The position numbers and the translations under genes are program-made. Shown piece by piece: positions 9,056-17,658 of a stretch of 64,000 bases of DNA. Every line of letters begins with the position of its first letter. The first letter of the stretch is position 1. Where the stretch lies: assembly GCA_900771975.1 (NCBI GenBank), contig CAAGPV010000024.1, positions 1 to 64,000 of the forward strand, given 5' to 3'. The notes beneath the pieces are model-generated. The model was not told the DNA's origin and ran no database searches. It saw only the letters and a program-made list of their open reading frames with translations. This DNA comes from an uncultured Prevotella sp. (lineage in GTDB: Bacteria > Bacteroidota > Bacteroidia > Bacteroidales > Bacteroidaceae).

Positions 9056-10504
9056 ATGAAAGCAATTAAATATGTATTAGCAGGTATGTTGACAATGGGA
9101 TTGTCAGCAACCACAATGGCACAAGAAGTTGATTATTCAGTAGCTTTAAAGCCAATTCAGCAAGCTTTTGAAGCCGCTCCAAACAATCCTAATGCTGCCA
9201 AGGATTTAATTAAACAGTATACTAAAGAATTCAAAAAAGACGAAAGCGCACTTGTAGCACTTGGTAATGCCTACTTAAGTCATGGTGATTTGGACCAAGC
9301 CGAGGCTTTAGCCAACATGATTACTGCAAACAAGAAGATGAACGGAAGTGACGCGTACATACTCTTGGGCGATGTTGCATTATACAGAGACAGTATAGGA
9401 AATGCAGGACCTGCCGCAGCACAATACCAAACAGCTATTAGCGTAAATCCTAAAAACAAGAAAGCTTATGAACGGTATGCCACAGTATATCGTCACATCA
9501 ACTATGATTTAGCTATCAAGAAGTTGGAAGAATATAAAAATATAGACCCTACATATCAAGTAGAAGCTAAAGCCGCAGACCTCTGCTATGGCGAAGGCCA
9601 ATACCCAAAAGCAATTGAATGGTATCAAAAAGGCGATAGCAACAATTATTCAGAGTCAGATTTTGCCAAATGGGCAGTATCTGCATATCAGACATTCAAG
9701 AACGATGAATGTTTAGAAATTGCCAAAAAAGGACTTAATAAATTCCCTGGCAATAAAGATTTAACAAGATTTGCGCTATGGGGAGCAGTAGATGGCAGTC
9801 ATCCTGAGGAGGGATTAAAATATGCCAACGAGCTTTTCACAAAAGATGGAGAAAAGACTTCACGCGACTATGCTTATCTCGGGTATGCGCAAATGGCTGC
9901 TAAAGATTACAACAACGCCTTGACAAGTTTGGAAAAAGCATTCGAAATGAACTCAGAAGATTGTAAGCCTTTGAGCAAAATTTCTGAAGTTTACAAGAAT
10001 TTAGGCAATGAAGACAAAGCCTTAGAATACATGCAGAAGTATCTTAATAGCGCAAAGAGCCCTTCATTAACCGATTATAGCAACTTAGCACAAATATATA
10101 CAGCAAAAGGAGACAAGGCAACAGGTGCTCAAGCAAAGGATTTCTACAACAAAGCTATAGATGTTTACGAAGGAATGGCAACCAAGATACCTTCTACAAC
10201 CGCTATCGCTTGCTACTATGCATCAAATATTGCTGTTAAAAACTTGAAGGACAACAACAAAGCGTTAACCTATTACAAACGTATTGTAGACTTCTACGAA
10301 GGCAAAACTGTTCAGGGTACAAGCCAACAGATATTGTTAATGGCTTTAGAGAACTTAATGTATAACGAGAATAACAATCGCAACATTGAAGCAGCAAAAG
10401 GCTATGCATCAAAAATTCTTGCAATAGATCCAAACAATGAGAATGCAAAAATCGTTGCTAACTTCAACGAAAATGGAAATAATGCAAATGGTTCTAATGA
10501 ATAA
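9056..10504 (+). CDS. Secreted tetratricopeptide-repeat protein
   Basis: This 482-residue protein has an N-terminal signal peptide ending near TTMAQE and is then almost entirely helical repeats. Several TPR-like units are readable, such as ALVALGNAYLSHGDLDQAEAL, AIEWYQKGDSNNYSESDFAKWA, AYLGYAQMAAKDYNNALTSL and EDKALEYMQKYLNSA. The ATG at 9056 is chosen over an upstream TTG at 9029 because it starts the signal peptide directly. The gene ends the TonB operon, 78 bases after the PstS-like gene and before a terminator. It probably works in the periplasm as a scaffold; its partner is not known from sequence. Confidence 0.85.
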   Translation: MKAIKYVLAGMLTMGLSATTMAQEVDYSVALKPIQQAFEAAPNNPNAAKDLIKQYTKEFKKDESALVALGNAYLSHGDLDQAEALANMITANKKMNGSDAYILLGDVALYRDSIGNAGPAAAQYQTAISVNPKNKKAYERYATVYRHINYDLAIKKLEEYKNIDPTYQVEAKAADLCYGEGQYPKAIEWYQKGDSNNYSESDFAKWAVSAYQTFKNDECLEIAKKGLNKFPGNKDLTRFALWGAVDGSHPEEGLKYANELFTKDGEKTSRDYAYLGYAQMAAKDYNNALTSLEKAFEMNSEDCKPLSKISEVYKNLGNEDKALEYMQKYLNSAKSPSLTDYSNLAQIYTAKGDKATGAQAKDFYNKAIDVYEGMATKIPSTTAIACYYASNIAVKNLKDNNKALTYYKRIVDFYEGKTVQGTSQQILLMALENLMYNENNNRNIEAAKGYASKILAIDPNNENAKIVANFNENGNNANGSNE

Positions 10505-10533
10505 GTAATAATTTCAAAAGAATTGAGAATATC

Positions 10534-10567
10534 AAGGAAGTAGGCTAAAACCTTACTTCCTTTTTTT
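10534..10567 (+). terminator. Rho-independent terminator of the TonB operon
   Basis: The arms AAGGAAGTAGG and CCTTACTTCCTT pair with one bulged base, and seven T residues follow. It lies 29 bases after the TPR gene stop. Confidence 0.8.
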
Positions 10568-11140
10568 ATAAATTGAAAATTAGGTGGGATAATATTCCCT
10601 AAAACAAGAAAAAATAAAGAAACCAAAACCAACATAATACTTGGTTTTAATAAAAAGGATAAAAGCATGAAAGAAGGAGAAGGTTAATAATTATACGATA
10701 AAACCGGAACACACAAACGAAAGATAATAAAACATAACAACAAAACACATTTCGATGAAAAACCGTCAAACAAGGGTATTTAGATCATAATAGCTCAACA
10801 ACAAGCACTCAAGATGGTAAAACTTTGAACGAAATTGCTACCGGTGATAACGCAACAGATATTGCATGAAATATAAAACTGTAGGCAAACACACATTCAG
10901 ATAGGAAAAGCTGGAAGGTGATTAAAACGCGTTAATCATCTTCGCTACCGACAAAAACAGGGAAAACGTTAGGCAAGCAAATTTTAATTTCCACAATAAA
11001 GCATACAAATAGAAAATTAGCAGCATCTATTTCCCTACATAAAACGAAAACAAAGTTTCAACACTAAATTCAAAAAATAATAGGAACAGACATTCTACAA
11101 CACAATGCTAAGAAATAAGAATCCCAACTTTTAGCATAAA
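10568..11140. other. Long A-rich intergenic region without an intact gene
   Basis: These roughly 570 bases lie between the TonB operon terminator and the next terminator. No open frame longer than a few tens of codons was found on either strand. A stretch around 10810-10870 reads on the plus strand as DGKTLNEIATGDNATDIA before a stop, so this may be the remains of a decayed gene, but no family is recognisable. Confidence 0.4.
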
Positions 11141-11177
11141 AAAAAATCGGAAAGGTCAATTACCTTTCCGATTTTTT
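11141..11177. terminator. Bidirectional terminator
   Basis: A 16-bp perfect inverted repeat (AAAAAATCGGAAAGGT and its complement) with a 5-base loop has A-runs on one side and T-runs on the other, so it can terminate in both directions. It lies 30 bases after the end of the minus-strand MetE-like gene. Confidence 0.85.
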
Positions 11178-11207
11178 CCAATAAATTATTCATCATTAAA
11201 CTATAGC

Positions 11208-12332
11208 TCATTCTCCCCAAACCTCTTTTGCAATATCGCTTACGAGGTCGACTTTGGCCCATTGCTCTTCTTCCGTCAACTTATTACCGATTTCACAAGA
11301 AGCGAAACCACATTGCGGACTTAAATAAAGACGATCGAGAGGAATATATTTTTCGGCCTCACGTATTCGGTTAATGACCGTTTGCTTATCTTCCAACACT
11401 GGCGACTTGGTAGTAATCAAGCCCAAAACGACCTTCTTGTCATCACCGACATACTTCAACGGTTCAAAACTACCTGAGCGTTCATCGTCATATTCCAAAT
11501 AATAAGCATTCACATTCTCCTTAGCAAACAGATAAGGAGCTACAGGGTCGTAAGCACCTTTGCTTGCATAGCATGAGTGGTAGTTGCCTCGGCAAACATG
11601 TGTATTAATGACCAAACCTTCAGGATGACCTTCTAAAGCAAGATTGTTCACCTTAAGATACTGCAACGCTTCATGTTCAAGGGTAAAACCATTGCCCAAC
11701 ATGTGTTTCCAATAATCATCATCAACAATCATACCCCATGTACAATCATCCAATTGAACCGTTGAACAACCAGCCTCATAAATCTCTTTGAAGAAGGTGC
11801 GGTAAGCTGCAGCTATGTCTTCAATCAGATCATTAATGTCCGGATAAAACTGCCGTGTGTTGATGGTGTTGTCGCCACGGAATAATTCTGCCAAGAACTG
11901 AGCTGGAGCAGGTACGGTTTGTTTGGCAATGATGCCATCCTCTTCAAATTGCTTCACAAACTTGAAGTCCTCTATAAACGGATGGTTCTCACCAGATATT
12001 TTTCCTGTCAGACGCAAAGAGCCTTTTGTAGTCTCCTCACCATGGAACTGGTAACCATGTTCCAACTCAATATGCTCAACTCCATGAAAGCCCCACATAA
12101 AATCAAGATGCCAATAGCTACGGCGAAACTCTCCATCAGTAATAGCTTTTAAACCATGAGCTTTCTGCTTAGCTACTAAATCTGTAATCAAGCGATCTTC
12201 TATTTGACGCAATTCCGAAGCAGAGATTGCTCCGTCAGCAAAACGCTTTCTTGCTTCTTTCAACTCTTGTGGACGGAGGAAACTACCTACAACGTCAGCG
12301 CGGAATGGTGCATGTAATGTCTTGTTGCTCAT
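11208..12332 (-). CDS. Cobalamin-independent methionine synthase-like methyltransferase (MetE C-domain family)
   Basis: This 374-residue protein corresponds to the C-terminal catalytic half of MetE, as in the YxjG/YxjH group. It has HAPFRADVVGSFLRP at the N-terminus, the substrate region VQLDDCTWGM, and the zinc-site motif INTHVCRGNYHS with a His and a Cys, plus YLSPQCGFASC near the C-terminus supplying another Cys. The role is methyl transfer to homocysteine or a related thiol; the true methyl donor of these short forms is uncertain. It has its own promoter and is divergent from an Lrp/AsnC regulator 174 bases away, which may control it. Confidence 0.88.
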   Translation of the reverse strand: MSNKTLHAPFRADVVGSFLRPQELKEARKRFADGAISASELRQIEDRLITDLVAKQKAHGLKAITDGEFRRSYWHLDFMWGFHGVEHIELEHGYQFHGEETTKGSLRLTGKISGENHPFIEDFKFVKQFEEDGIIAKQTVPAPAQFLAELFRGDNTINTRQFYPDINDLIEDIAAAYRTFFKEIYEAGCSTVQLDDCTWGMIVDDDYWKHMLGNGFTLEHEALQYLKVNNLALEGHPEGLVINTHVCRGNYHSCYASKGAYDPVAPYLFAKENVNAYYLEYDDERSGSFEPLKYVGDDKKVVLGLITTKSPVLEDKQTVINRIREAEKYIPLDRLYLSPQCGFASCEIGNKLTEEEQWAKVDLVSDIAKEVWGE

Positions 12333-12360
12333 ATTCTTTCAGTTTTAATGTTTGATGATG

Positions 12361-12368
12361 CAAAGGTA
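12361..12368 (-). promoter_or_regulatory. Promoter -7 element of the MetE-like gene
   Basis: CAAAGGTA (TACCTTTG on the minus strand) lies 28 bases before the start codon. Confidence 0.6.
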
Positions 12369-12419
12369 GAAAACAATAATTTATCCTGCAAACATTCTTT
12401 GTATATCGGAAAAATATAC

Positions 12420-12427
12420 TATTTTTG
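12420..12427 (+). promoter_or_regulatory. Promoter -7 element of the lrp gene
   Basis: TATTTTTG matches TAnnTTTG, 79 bases before the lrp start. The two divergent promoters are only about 50 bases apart, so one bound regulator could influence both. Confidence 0.5.
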
Positions 12428-12506
12428 CCAAGATATAAGTCATATCACAGAATATTATTCTAAAGATATCAGCAAATTAAAGAACCATAATTAACATTCA
12501 ACCATC

Positions 12507-12989
12507 ATGATACAACAAGAGAAGCTCGACGATATTGACATCAAAATACTGCAACTTATCCAACAAAACTCTCGTCTCACCGTGAAAGAAATCGCTGCCC
12601 GTGTCCACCTTTCCCCTACCCCTGTGTTCGAGAGACAAAAGAGATTGGAGCGTGAAGGGTTCATCACCCGCTACTCAGCAGTGGTAGATGCGCAGAAACT
12701 GGGAAACAATGTTATCGTGCTTTGCAACATCCGACTAAAGCAACACACCCACGATCTCATCCAGCAGTTTATGGATACCGTTCAAACCATCGACCAAATC
12801 ACCGAATGTTACAACACCACTGGCGACTATGACTTTCTCATTAAGGTTTATGCGCACGACATGAAAGACTATCAAGACTTCATGCTAAACACCTTAGGAA
12901 ACATAGATTGCATTGGAAGCCTCCATAGCATCATTGTCATCGGTGAGATCAAGAATGCACATTACATTCCTGTCTACCAACAAAAATAA
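12507..12989 (+). CDS. Lrp/AsnC family transcriptional regulator
   Basis: This 160-residue DNA-binding protein has an N-terminal winged helix-turn-helix (residues 8-60; DIDIKILQLIQQNSRLTVKE, then HLSPTPVFERQKRLEREGFI) and a C-terminal RAM effector-binding domain (about 70-150, with the glycine-containing TTGDYDFLIKVYA turn). Family members bind amino acids and form octamers on DNA. Its divergent placement beside the MetE-like gene suggests control of methionine metabolism, which is inference from context. Confidence 0.93.
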   Translation: MIQQEKLDDIDIKILQLIQQNSRLTVKEIAARVHLSPTPVFERQKRLEREGFITRYSAVVDAQKLGNNVIVLCNIRLKQHTHDLIQQFMDTVQTIDQITECYNTTGDYDFLIKVYAHDMKDYQDFMLNTLGNIDCIGSLHSIIVIGEIKNAHYIPVYQQK

Positions 12990-13018
12990 CGAAGTAGTTC
13001 CACACAGACCACTTCGCC

Positions 13019-13101
13019 ATTTATCAACCTTTGCCGGTAATGCTGCTACGCCCAGCAACGCTGCCATCAATAATGTATAAAATGAACGTCGTTTTCTCAT
13101 A
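13019..13101 (-). pseudogene. Remnant of a secreted-protein gene: signal peptide only
   Basis: From the ATG at 13101 the minus strand reads a clean signal-peptide start, MRKRRSFYTLLMAALLGVAA, followed by LPA. Beyond that the frame runs antisense into the 3' end of the Lrp gene and makes no recognisable protein. The body of the gene appears deleted. It lies just downstream of another decayed secreted-protein gene. Confidence 0.5.
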
Positions 13102-13180
13102 AGTATTGTTTTTAGAGATAGTAGGAACAGGCCCCACAAACTTGTAGGGCACCATTCCTATATTTGTTAGTTATTGTGTA

Positions 13181-13863
13181 TTAAGCTACAAAGGAAACAT
13201 CCAGCCATGCTATTTCCGATTCATTACGTTGGTCGCCACCCTTGTAGATTTCCTGTATACCAAGTTTATTAAATCCCGTCGTATAGAAGTAGACGATGTA
13301 GTTGTCGCCATAAGACACAAGGTCTGTACCACTATAACTATATGGAACATCTGTCAGGTCGTCGGTCAGTTCTGGATATTCATCAGGATAGAAGGTGTAT
13401 TTCTCGTCATCCAAGTACATATTATAGTAGAGTTTCGATGGATTAAGATAGTTGCCGTCCTCGCTTGCTCGTGTCAAAGATAACTGAACGCCACCATATC
13501 CATAATCGTCGTCACAGTCCATAAAGTCTGTTATTTCGGGTTTTGCAGGTTTGCCAGCCACCTTGTATATGGAGCGAGTTGAGGTCTGAAATATTCAGAT
13601 ATCTGGTTGATATCTTTCTTACCCCGGTTCACCACAAAACCACCCATACTCTTCAATGTATGGGCATTAGCATCATAATCGAAGCTAACAGTCCTATTCC
13701 AGGAATACAAAGATCTGTTTTCGTACTGCCATAAGGGAGAATGTGGTTGTCAATAGCCGTAGTTTGCTTAGCAGTTTTCAGCTGCCGTGTAATGTTTAGT
13801 GTCTATGCAAATGAGGTCGCAATAAGAAATGAGGCGACGAGCGTAACGTAAAACCTTTTTCAT
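13181..13863 (-). pseudogene. Decayed secreted protein gene (nonsense and frameshifts)
   Basis: Pieces of one protein are spread over frames. From the ATG at 13863 a shifted frame gives VTLVASFLIATSFA, a signal-peptide core, which then hits a TAG where a CAG (Gln) would be natural. Another frame carries SFDYDANAHTLKSMGGFVVN and ISEYFRPQLAPYT. The last 126 codons (13181-13561) are open and read GKPAKPEITDFMDCDDDYGYGG, ending SEIAWLDVSFVA. This tail resembles C-terminal domains of Prevotella/Bacteroides secreted proteins, which is from memory. At least two frameshifts and one stop make the gene non-functional. Confidence 0.7.
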
Positions 13864-14111
13864 AAGCAATCTTGTTTTGTGAATAAAAACTATCTGATTT
13901 TTCTCTTTACCTTTTTCGTTAACAAGTGAAAAGTTATATCAAGCTTTATAAACCATCAAACAAAACTTCTCGATTTCGTTTGCTTATATCACAAACAATA
14001 CTATTTAAAAAAAACAATACAAAAGCAGCACAAGAAGCAACAGTCCATCAAAACCTTAGAAAAAGTCGTTCGCTGCCTTTAATAATAAGTATGGTATAAT
14101 GAAAATAAAAA
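13864..14111. other. Intergenic region, no gene seen
   Basis: The stretch between the pseudogene start and the ferredoxin terminator is A/T-rich. Neither strand holds an open frame with protein-like composition, and no strong repeat was noticed. Confidence 0.5.
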
Positions 14112-14137
14112 AGCGACAACCCAAAAGGGCCGTCGCT
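14112..14137 (-). terminator. Rho-independent terminator of the ferredoxin gene
   Basis: On the minus strand AGCGAC...GTCGCT arms with partial inner pairing are followed by a T-rich tract (TTTTTTATTTTC). It lies 34 bases after the ferredoxin stop. Confidence 0.7.
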
Positions 14138-14170
14138 GTAATTTTAATCTGTCGGATTTTTCCCGTATCC

Positions 14171-14338
14171 TTATGGAAGGCTGATTGCTTCGTTAGGACA
14201 AACATCTGCGCAAGTACCACATTCTGTGCAGACATCTGGGTCAATTGAGTACTTTTCGCCTTCAGAAATAGCACCTGAAGGACACTCGTCGATACATGTA
14301 CCACATGCGATACAGTCGTCACCAATTACGTATGCCAT
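14171..14338 (-). CDS. 2[4Fe-4S] ferredoxin
   Basis: This is a 55-residue bacterial-type ferredoxin, an electron carrier in the cytoplasm of anaerobes. Two classical cluster motifs are visible: CIACGTCIDECP (residues 9-20) and CTECGTCADVCP (37-48), each with CxxCxxCxxxCP spacing, so it should bind two [4Fe-4S] clusters. The protein is strongly acidic. The start is fixed by MAYVIGDDC, the standard N-terminus of these proteins. It has its own promoter and terminator and is therefore monocistronic. Likely partners are pyruvate:ferredoxin oxidoreductase or Rnf; none is encoded here. Confidence 0.97.
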   Translation of the reverse strand: MAYVIGDDCIACGTCIDECPSGAISEGEKYSIDPDVCTECGTCADVCPNEAISLP

Positions 14339-14408
14339 AATTATTAGTTATTTTGAGTTTATAATGTTTTTGTACAGGATGGGGCGTAATACCTACTTTT
14401 GTACGCTG

Positions 14409-14416
14409 CAAAGTTA
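14409..14416 (-). promoter_or_regulatory. Promoter -7 element of the ferredoxin gene
   Basis: CAAAGTTA (TAACTTTG on the minus strand) is a full consensus match, giving a leader of about 60 bases. Confidence 0.65.
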
Positions 14417-14526
14417 GGAATTTATTTCTGAATACCTAATAATAATGAGCAAAAATTTTGTATTTAGACAATTTCGAAATAAATATCACACAATATCCGC
14501 TATTGTTTGTCGTTATTAAAAACGTA

Positions 14527-15273
14527 ATGAAACGACTATTTTATCTTATCCTTATAATGTTATTGGCCGTGATGACGGTTCAGGCTCAAGACCGTACCGT
14601 AGAAAACCGGCCATATACCGATTTGCGTAAATTCCATTTTGGCGTACTCGTTGGTACCCATCTGCAGGATCTCGAGTTTGTAAACGTGGGGCCGCAAAGC
14701 ATTACGCTTGAAGACGGAACAGTGGCCGAAAAGACCGTTTGCGTCGACCAGGACCGTTGGGACGCAGGTTTCACCGTGGGCGTTTTGGGCGAAGCGCGTC
14801 TTAACGAGTATTTCCAGTTTCGCATTGCCCCTTCCATGTATTTTGGAACCCGCCATCTCACCTTCCGTAATCTCACCGATGTCAATGCGAAAGGCGAGCC
14901 CACAGAACAGACACAAGACCTAAAAACGGCCTACGTAGCTTGTGCACTCGATTTGATTGCCGCTGCTCCGCGGTTCAACAACCACCGTCCTTATGTTTTG
15001 TTGGGCATCAATCCTATGCTCAACCTTTCGGGAAAGGACAACGACTACATCAAACTAAAGGGTATGGACACTTTTTTGGAGGTGGGCGTTGGCTGCGATT
15101 TCTATCTGCCTTTCTTCAAATTGCGTCCGGAGTTAAAGTTTATGTATGGTTTAACCAACTGCCTTGACACCAAGCACGGTGAGAAATTACGCGATAAGGC
15201 AATGCTGATGTACGCCAATGCAGCCAACGAATGTCATTCCAAAATGATAGCGTTAACCTTCTACTTCGAATAG
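14527..15273 (+). CDS. porT: PorT, outer-membrane beta-barrel protein of the type IX secretion system
   Basis: This 248-residue protein starts with a signal peptide ending VQAQD and continues with NRPYTDLRKFHFGVLVGTHL, DLEFVNVG, WDAGFTVGVLGEARLNEYFQ, FRIAPSMYFGTRHLTF and FKLRPELKFMYGL. These alternating strands and their order fit PorT of the type IX (Por) secretion system, an outer-membrane barrel needed for export of CTD-bearing cargo. The start at 14527 gives the signal peptide directly. The call as PorT itself, not just a PorT-like barrel, rests on the NRPY...GTH region. A putative T9SS cargo lies at 59982-63065. Confidence 0.8.
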   Translation: MKRLFYLILIMLLAVMTVQAQDRTVENRPYTDLRKFHFGVLVGTHLQDLEFVNVGPQSITLEDGTVAEKTVCVDQDRWDAGFTVGVLGEARLNEYFQFRIAPSMYFGTRHLTFRNLTDVNAKGEPTEQTQDLKTAYVACALDLIAAAPRFNNHRPYVLLGINPMLNLSGKDNDYIKLKGMDTFLEVGVGCDFYLPFFKLRPELKFMYGLTNCLDTKHGEKLRDKAMLMYANAANECHSKMIALTFYFE

Positions 15274-15302
15274 AAGAAGGCTAACGCCACCTGTTGTTAC
15301 TT

Positions 15303-16142
15303 TCACTTTTTCTGAAAACTCAAAATGAGTTTCCCGATAAATATGCCATGTTTCCCGTTTTGGTCTACAGGGACAAGTTGGTTTTTGGCATTCTTCACAT
15401 AAGCCAACTCCTGCAAATAAGAATGGGAATGACCGCCAAGCACAAGGTCGATACCCTCGGTTCGGGCTATCACCGCCTCGTCGTCCATACCTCCTATATC
15501 CCACCCCAAATGTGACAAACAGACAATAACGTCACATCGTTGTGCCTTCAGAAGGGCAACCATTTCCTTAGCCTTTTCCACCGGATCTTCATAACGTATG
15601 GGTTCATAGTTCTTGTGGTCGACAAGTCCGTCCAAAACGGGGCACAAGCCAAACACGCCTATACGCAATCCCTTACGATGCAGAATGACGTAAGGCTTCA
15701 CTACACCGTCAAGTGGGGTGTTGGAAAAATCATAGTTGGCACACACAATGGGGAAATTTAAGCTTCGGAACACACGTGCCATATTGTCCAAGCCAAAATC
15801 AAACTCGTGATTGCCTATCGTTCCGGCATCATAATGCATACGGTTCATCAGCCCAGCTTCCACGTCTCCCTTAAACATCGAATAATAAGGCGATCCTTGA
15901 GAAAAGTCTCCACTGTCGAAGAGCAGCAAGTCTGGGTCTTTGGCCCGCTCGCTTTTCAGCATGGCAATACGCCGCAAAAATCCCCCACGGCCAGCTTTCA
16001 TGGTGTCAGCAAGGTTTTCCGAAAGCGGATAGATGGTACTGTGTGTATCATTGGTGTGAAGTATGGTGAGTTGTTTGGTTTGGGCGACAACCACAAAACA
16101 CATGAAGCAAAACACCAAAAAACAAATATTTCTTTTCTTCAT
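15303..16142 (-). CDS. Periplasmic 5'-nucleotidase, metallophosphoesterase half
   Basis: This 279-residue exported protein is the N-terminal catalytic domain of UshA/5'-nucleotidase. It has a signal peptide (MKKRNICFLVFCFMCFVVVA) and the metal-site motifs LHTNDTHS, DSGDFSQGS, GNHEFDFG, CLSHLGWD and LGGHSHS, all intact. It should hydrolyse phosphate from nucleotides once paired with a substrate-binding domain. That domain is encoded by the gene immediately upstream (stop 16163, 20 bases away), so the enzyme is split into two polypeptides. Confidence 0.92.
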   Translation of the reverse strand: MKKRNICFLVFCFMCFVVVAQTKQLTILHTNDTHSTIYPLSENLADTMKAGRGGFLRRIAMLKSERAKDPDLLLFDSGDFSQGSPYYSMFKGDVEAGLMNRMHYDAGTIGNHEFDFGLDNMARVFRSLNFPIVCANYDFSNTPLDGVVKPYVILHRKGLRIGVFGLCPVLDGLVDHKNYEPIRYEDPVEKAKEMVALLKAQRCDVIVCLSHLGWDIGGMDDEAVIARTEGIDLVLGGHSHSYLQELAYVKNAKNQLVPVDQNGKHGIFIGKLILSFQKK

Positions 16143-16162
16143 AATCTATTTTTTCAACAACA

Positions 16163-16927
16163 TTAACGTTCCACTATTCTCCCTTCAATCCGCGCATCCA
16201 CGGCTTTTCCTTCTGCTGCTTGTTCTTTAAAGTAAGCGGCTATGATGTAACGGGCATTGTTTGAAGCGTCTTGAGGTGAGACAAAGTCAGTTTTCAGCTT
16301 AAAGGCTTCAAGTTTGTCGTTGCCATGTGCCAGATAGTCAATGGTGGCTATACGATAGATTGCCTTGGCATCAATTTCCTTCCCATGCAACTTTGCCGAA
16401 ACCAGTTTACCGTCTTTGGTGATAACAAGCTGCACACCATGACTAACACCCTCGCCACCTACGGCCGCCATTTCACTAAACAACTGCATGACTTGTTCTC
16501 CAGTAAGGCTGAGGAACGATATTTTGTTTTCGAAAGGAGCCACTTCCAACACGTCACCATAGGTGACGAGCCCCTTTGGCAGGGCAGCACGAATACCCCC
16601 CATGTTATAGACACCAAAGTCAGGAGTCTCTCCATATGCCTTTCCTGCCCACACCAATATGTCTGCCAACAGATTACTGAGGTCGCTCTCGGGACGATGT
16701 CCTTCCATATAATGAGCAGCCTGCCCAACCACCGGCCCCATCACGGAGTCTACCTTTTGCTTGTAGGGTGTCATAAAAGCCGTTGCTTCCGCATCAGGTT
16801 GGGCATCATAACGGCTATCTATCAGTATGCGCTGGCGGGAAACGCTGGTCAGCACATAGCGGGAAGCACACGAAGAAGCCGTAAGCGCCAACAACAATCC
16901 ACCCAAATAATAGGTTTTTATTTTCAT
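16163..16927 (-). CDS. 5'-nucleotidase C-terminal domain lipoprotein
   Basis: This is the C-terminal, nucleotide-binding domain of the UshA family as a separate lipoprotein of about 254 residues. The start at 16927 gives MKIKTYYLGGLLLALTASSC, with lipobox TASSC; an in-frame ATG at 16939 lies almost on the predicted transcript start and is less likely. Family motifs are ESDLSNLLADILVWAG, DFGVYNMGGIRAALPKG, ITYGDVLEVAPFENKI-like (here VTYGDVLEVAPFENKI) and RIATIDYLAHGND. It is the first gene of a two-gene operon with the catalytic half. Confidence 0.9.
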   Translation of the reverse strand: MKIKTYYLGGLLLALTASSCASRYVLTSVSRQRILIDSRYDAQPDAEATAFMTPYKQKVDSVMGPVVGQAAHYMEGHRPESDLSNLLADILVWAGKAYGETPDFGVYNMGGIRAALPKGLVTYGDVLEVAPFENKISFLSLTGEQVMQLFSEMAAVGGEGVSHGVQLVITKDGKLVSAKLHGKEIDAKAIYRIATIDYLAHGNDKLEAFKLKTDFVSPQDASNNARYIIAAYFKEQAAEGKAVDARIEGRIVER

Positions 16928-16949
16928 TGTTTTCTGCATTCTTTTACTG

Positions 16950-16957
16950 CAAAGTTA
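16950..16957 (-). promoter_or_regulatory. Promoter -7 element of the split 5'-nucleotidase operon
   Basis: TAACTTTG on the minus strand, with a TTG 19 bases upstream, fits the full Bacteroidetes promoter. The transcript would begin near 16943. Confidence 0.65.
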
Positions 16958-17053
16958 CGCTAAAATAACGGATTTTCAAGTACTTAGCCCTCCAATTTGT
17001 GTTAAAAACCGAAAAAAGGAGGGTATGCAATTCTCCAACTCCAAAGTTTTTAG

Positions 17054-17151
17054 TAACTTTGCATCCGCTTTTCGGCGTAACCGCTGGCAATGGAAGAGTC
17101 ATTGGCCAAGTTGCGTTGAGGGACAAACAACATTTAATGCATAAAAAGAAA
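17054..17151 (+). promoter_or_regulatory. Promoter and leader of rplS
   Basis: TAACTTTG at 17054-17061 matches the -7 consensus. The leader of about 85 bases that follows has G/C-rich segments (such as GCTTTTCGGCG and CCGCTGGCAATGG) unlike the A/T-rich surroundings, and may fold as a ribosomal protein leader. That is a suggestion only; no known leader family is claimed. Confidence 0.55.
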
Positions 17152-17517
17152 ATGGATTTAATTAAAGTTGCTGAAGAAGCATTTGCTACAGGCAAACAGT
17201 TCCCAAGTTTCAAAGCTGGTGACACTATCACCGTTGCCTACAAGATTATCGAGGGTAACAAGCAGCGTATTCAGCTCTATCGTGGTGTTGTCATCAAGAT
17301 TTCCGGCCACGGAGACAAGAAGCGTTTCACTGTTCGCAAGATGTCAGGAACAGTAGGTGTTGAGCGTATCTTCCCTATCGAGTCTCCCAACATCGAGTCT
17401 ATCGAGGTCAACAAGCGCGGTAAAGTTCGCCGCTCTAAGCTTTACTATCTGCGTAAGCTCACCGGTAAAGCTGCACGTATCAAAGAAAAGCGTACTGTTA
17501 ACGACAGCGCAAAATAA
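17152..17517 (+). CDS. rplS: Ribosomal protein bL19
   Basis: This 121-residue large-subunit protein sits at the interface between the two ribosomal subunits. The sequence starts [11 protein letters not shown] and carries the family core [44 protein letters not shown] and [18 protein letters not shown]. The ATG at 17152 is preferred to the in-frame ATG at 17137, which would add only MHKKK and is not typical. It is a single-gene unit here, not linked to trmD or rpsP. Confidence 0.96.
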   Translation: MDLIKVAEEAFATGKQFPSFKAGDTITVAYKIIEGNKQRIQLYRGVVIKISGHGDKKRFTVRKMSGTVGVERIFPIESPNIESIEVNKRGKVRRSKLYYLRKLTGKAARIKEKRTVNDSAK

Positions 17518-17543
17518 TTTCTTTGCATACAAGACACATAAGA

Positions 17544-17583
17544 AGAGGTTCGGGTCAAAGAGTTGGCTTGAATCTCTTTTTTT
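17544..17583 (+). terminator. Rho-independent terminator of rplS
   Basis: AGAGGTTC pairs with GAATCTCT (one G-U pair), with further inner wobble pairing, followed by eight or more T residues. Confidence 0.75.
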
Positions 17584-17658
17584 ATTACAGGAATGCTTAA
17601 AAAAAACGCTCCGCCCATAGTTGAATTTCCTATACAAAACTGGCTACCTTCCAAAAAG

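Noticed and set aside
10568..11140. A pseudogene of a recognisable family in the A-rich gap
   Set aside because: Only one short protein-like segment was found, and no second motif or family assignment could be supported.
14056..14325. An 89-codon frame on the minus strand
   Set aside because: It overlaps the ferredoxin gene in another frame; the true frame at 14171-14338 has both cluster motifs.
16325..16963. A 212-codon open frame on the plus strand
   Set aside because: It is antisense to the 5'-nucleotidase C-terminal gene, which has clear family motifs and a good promoter.
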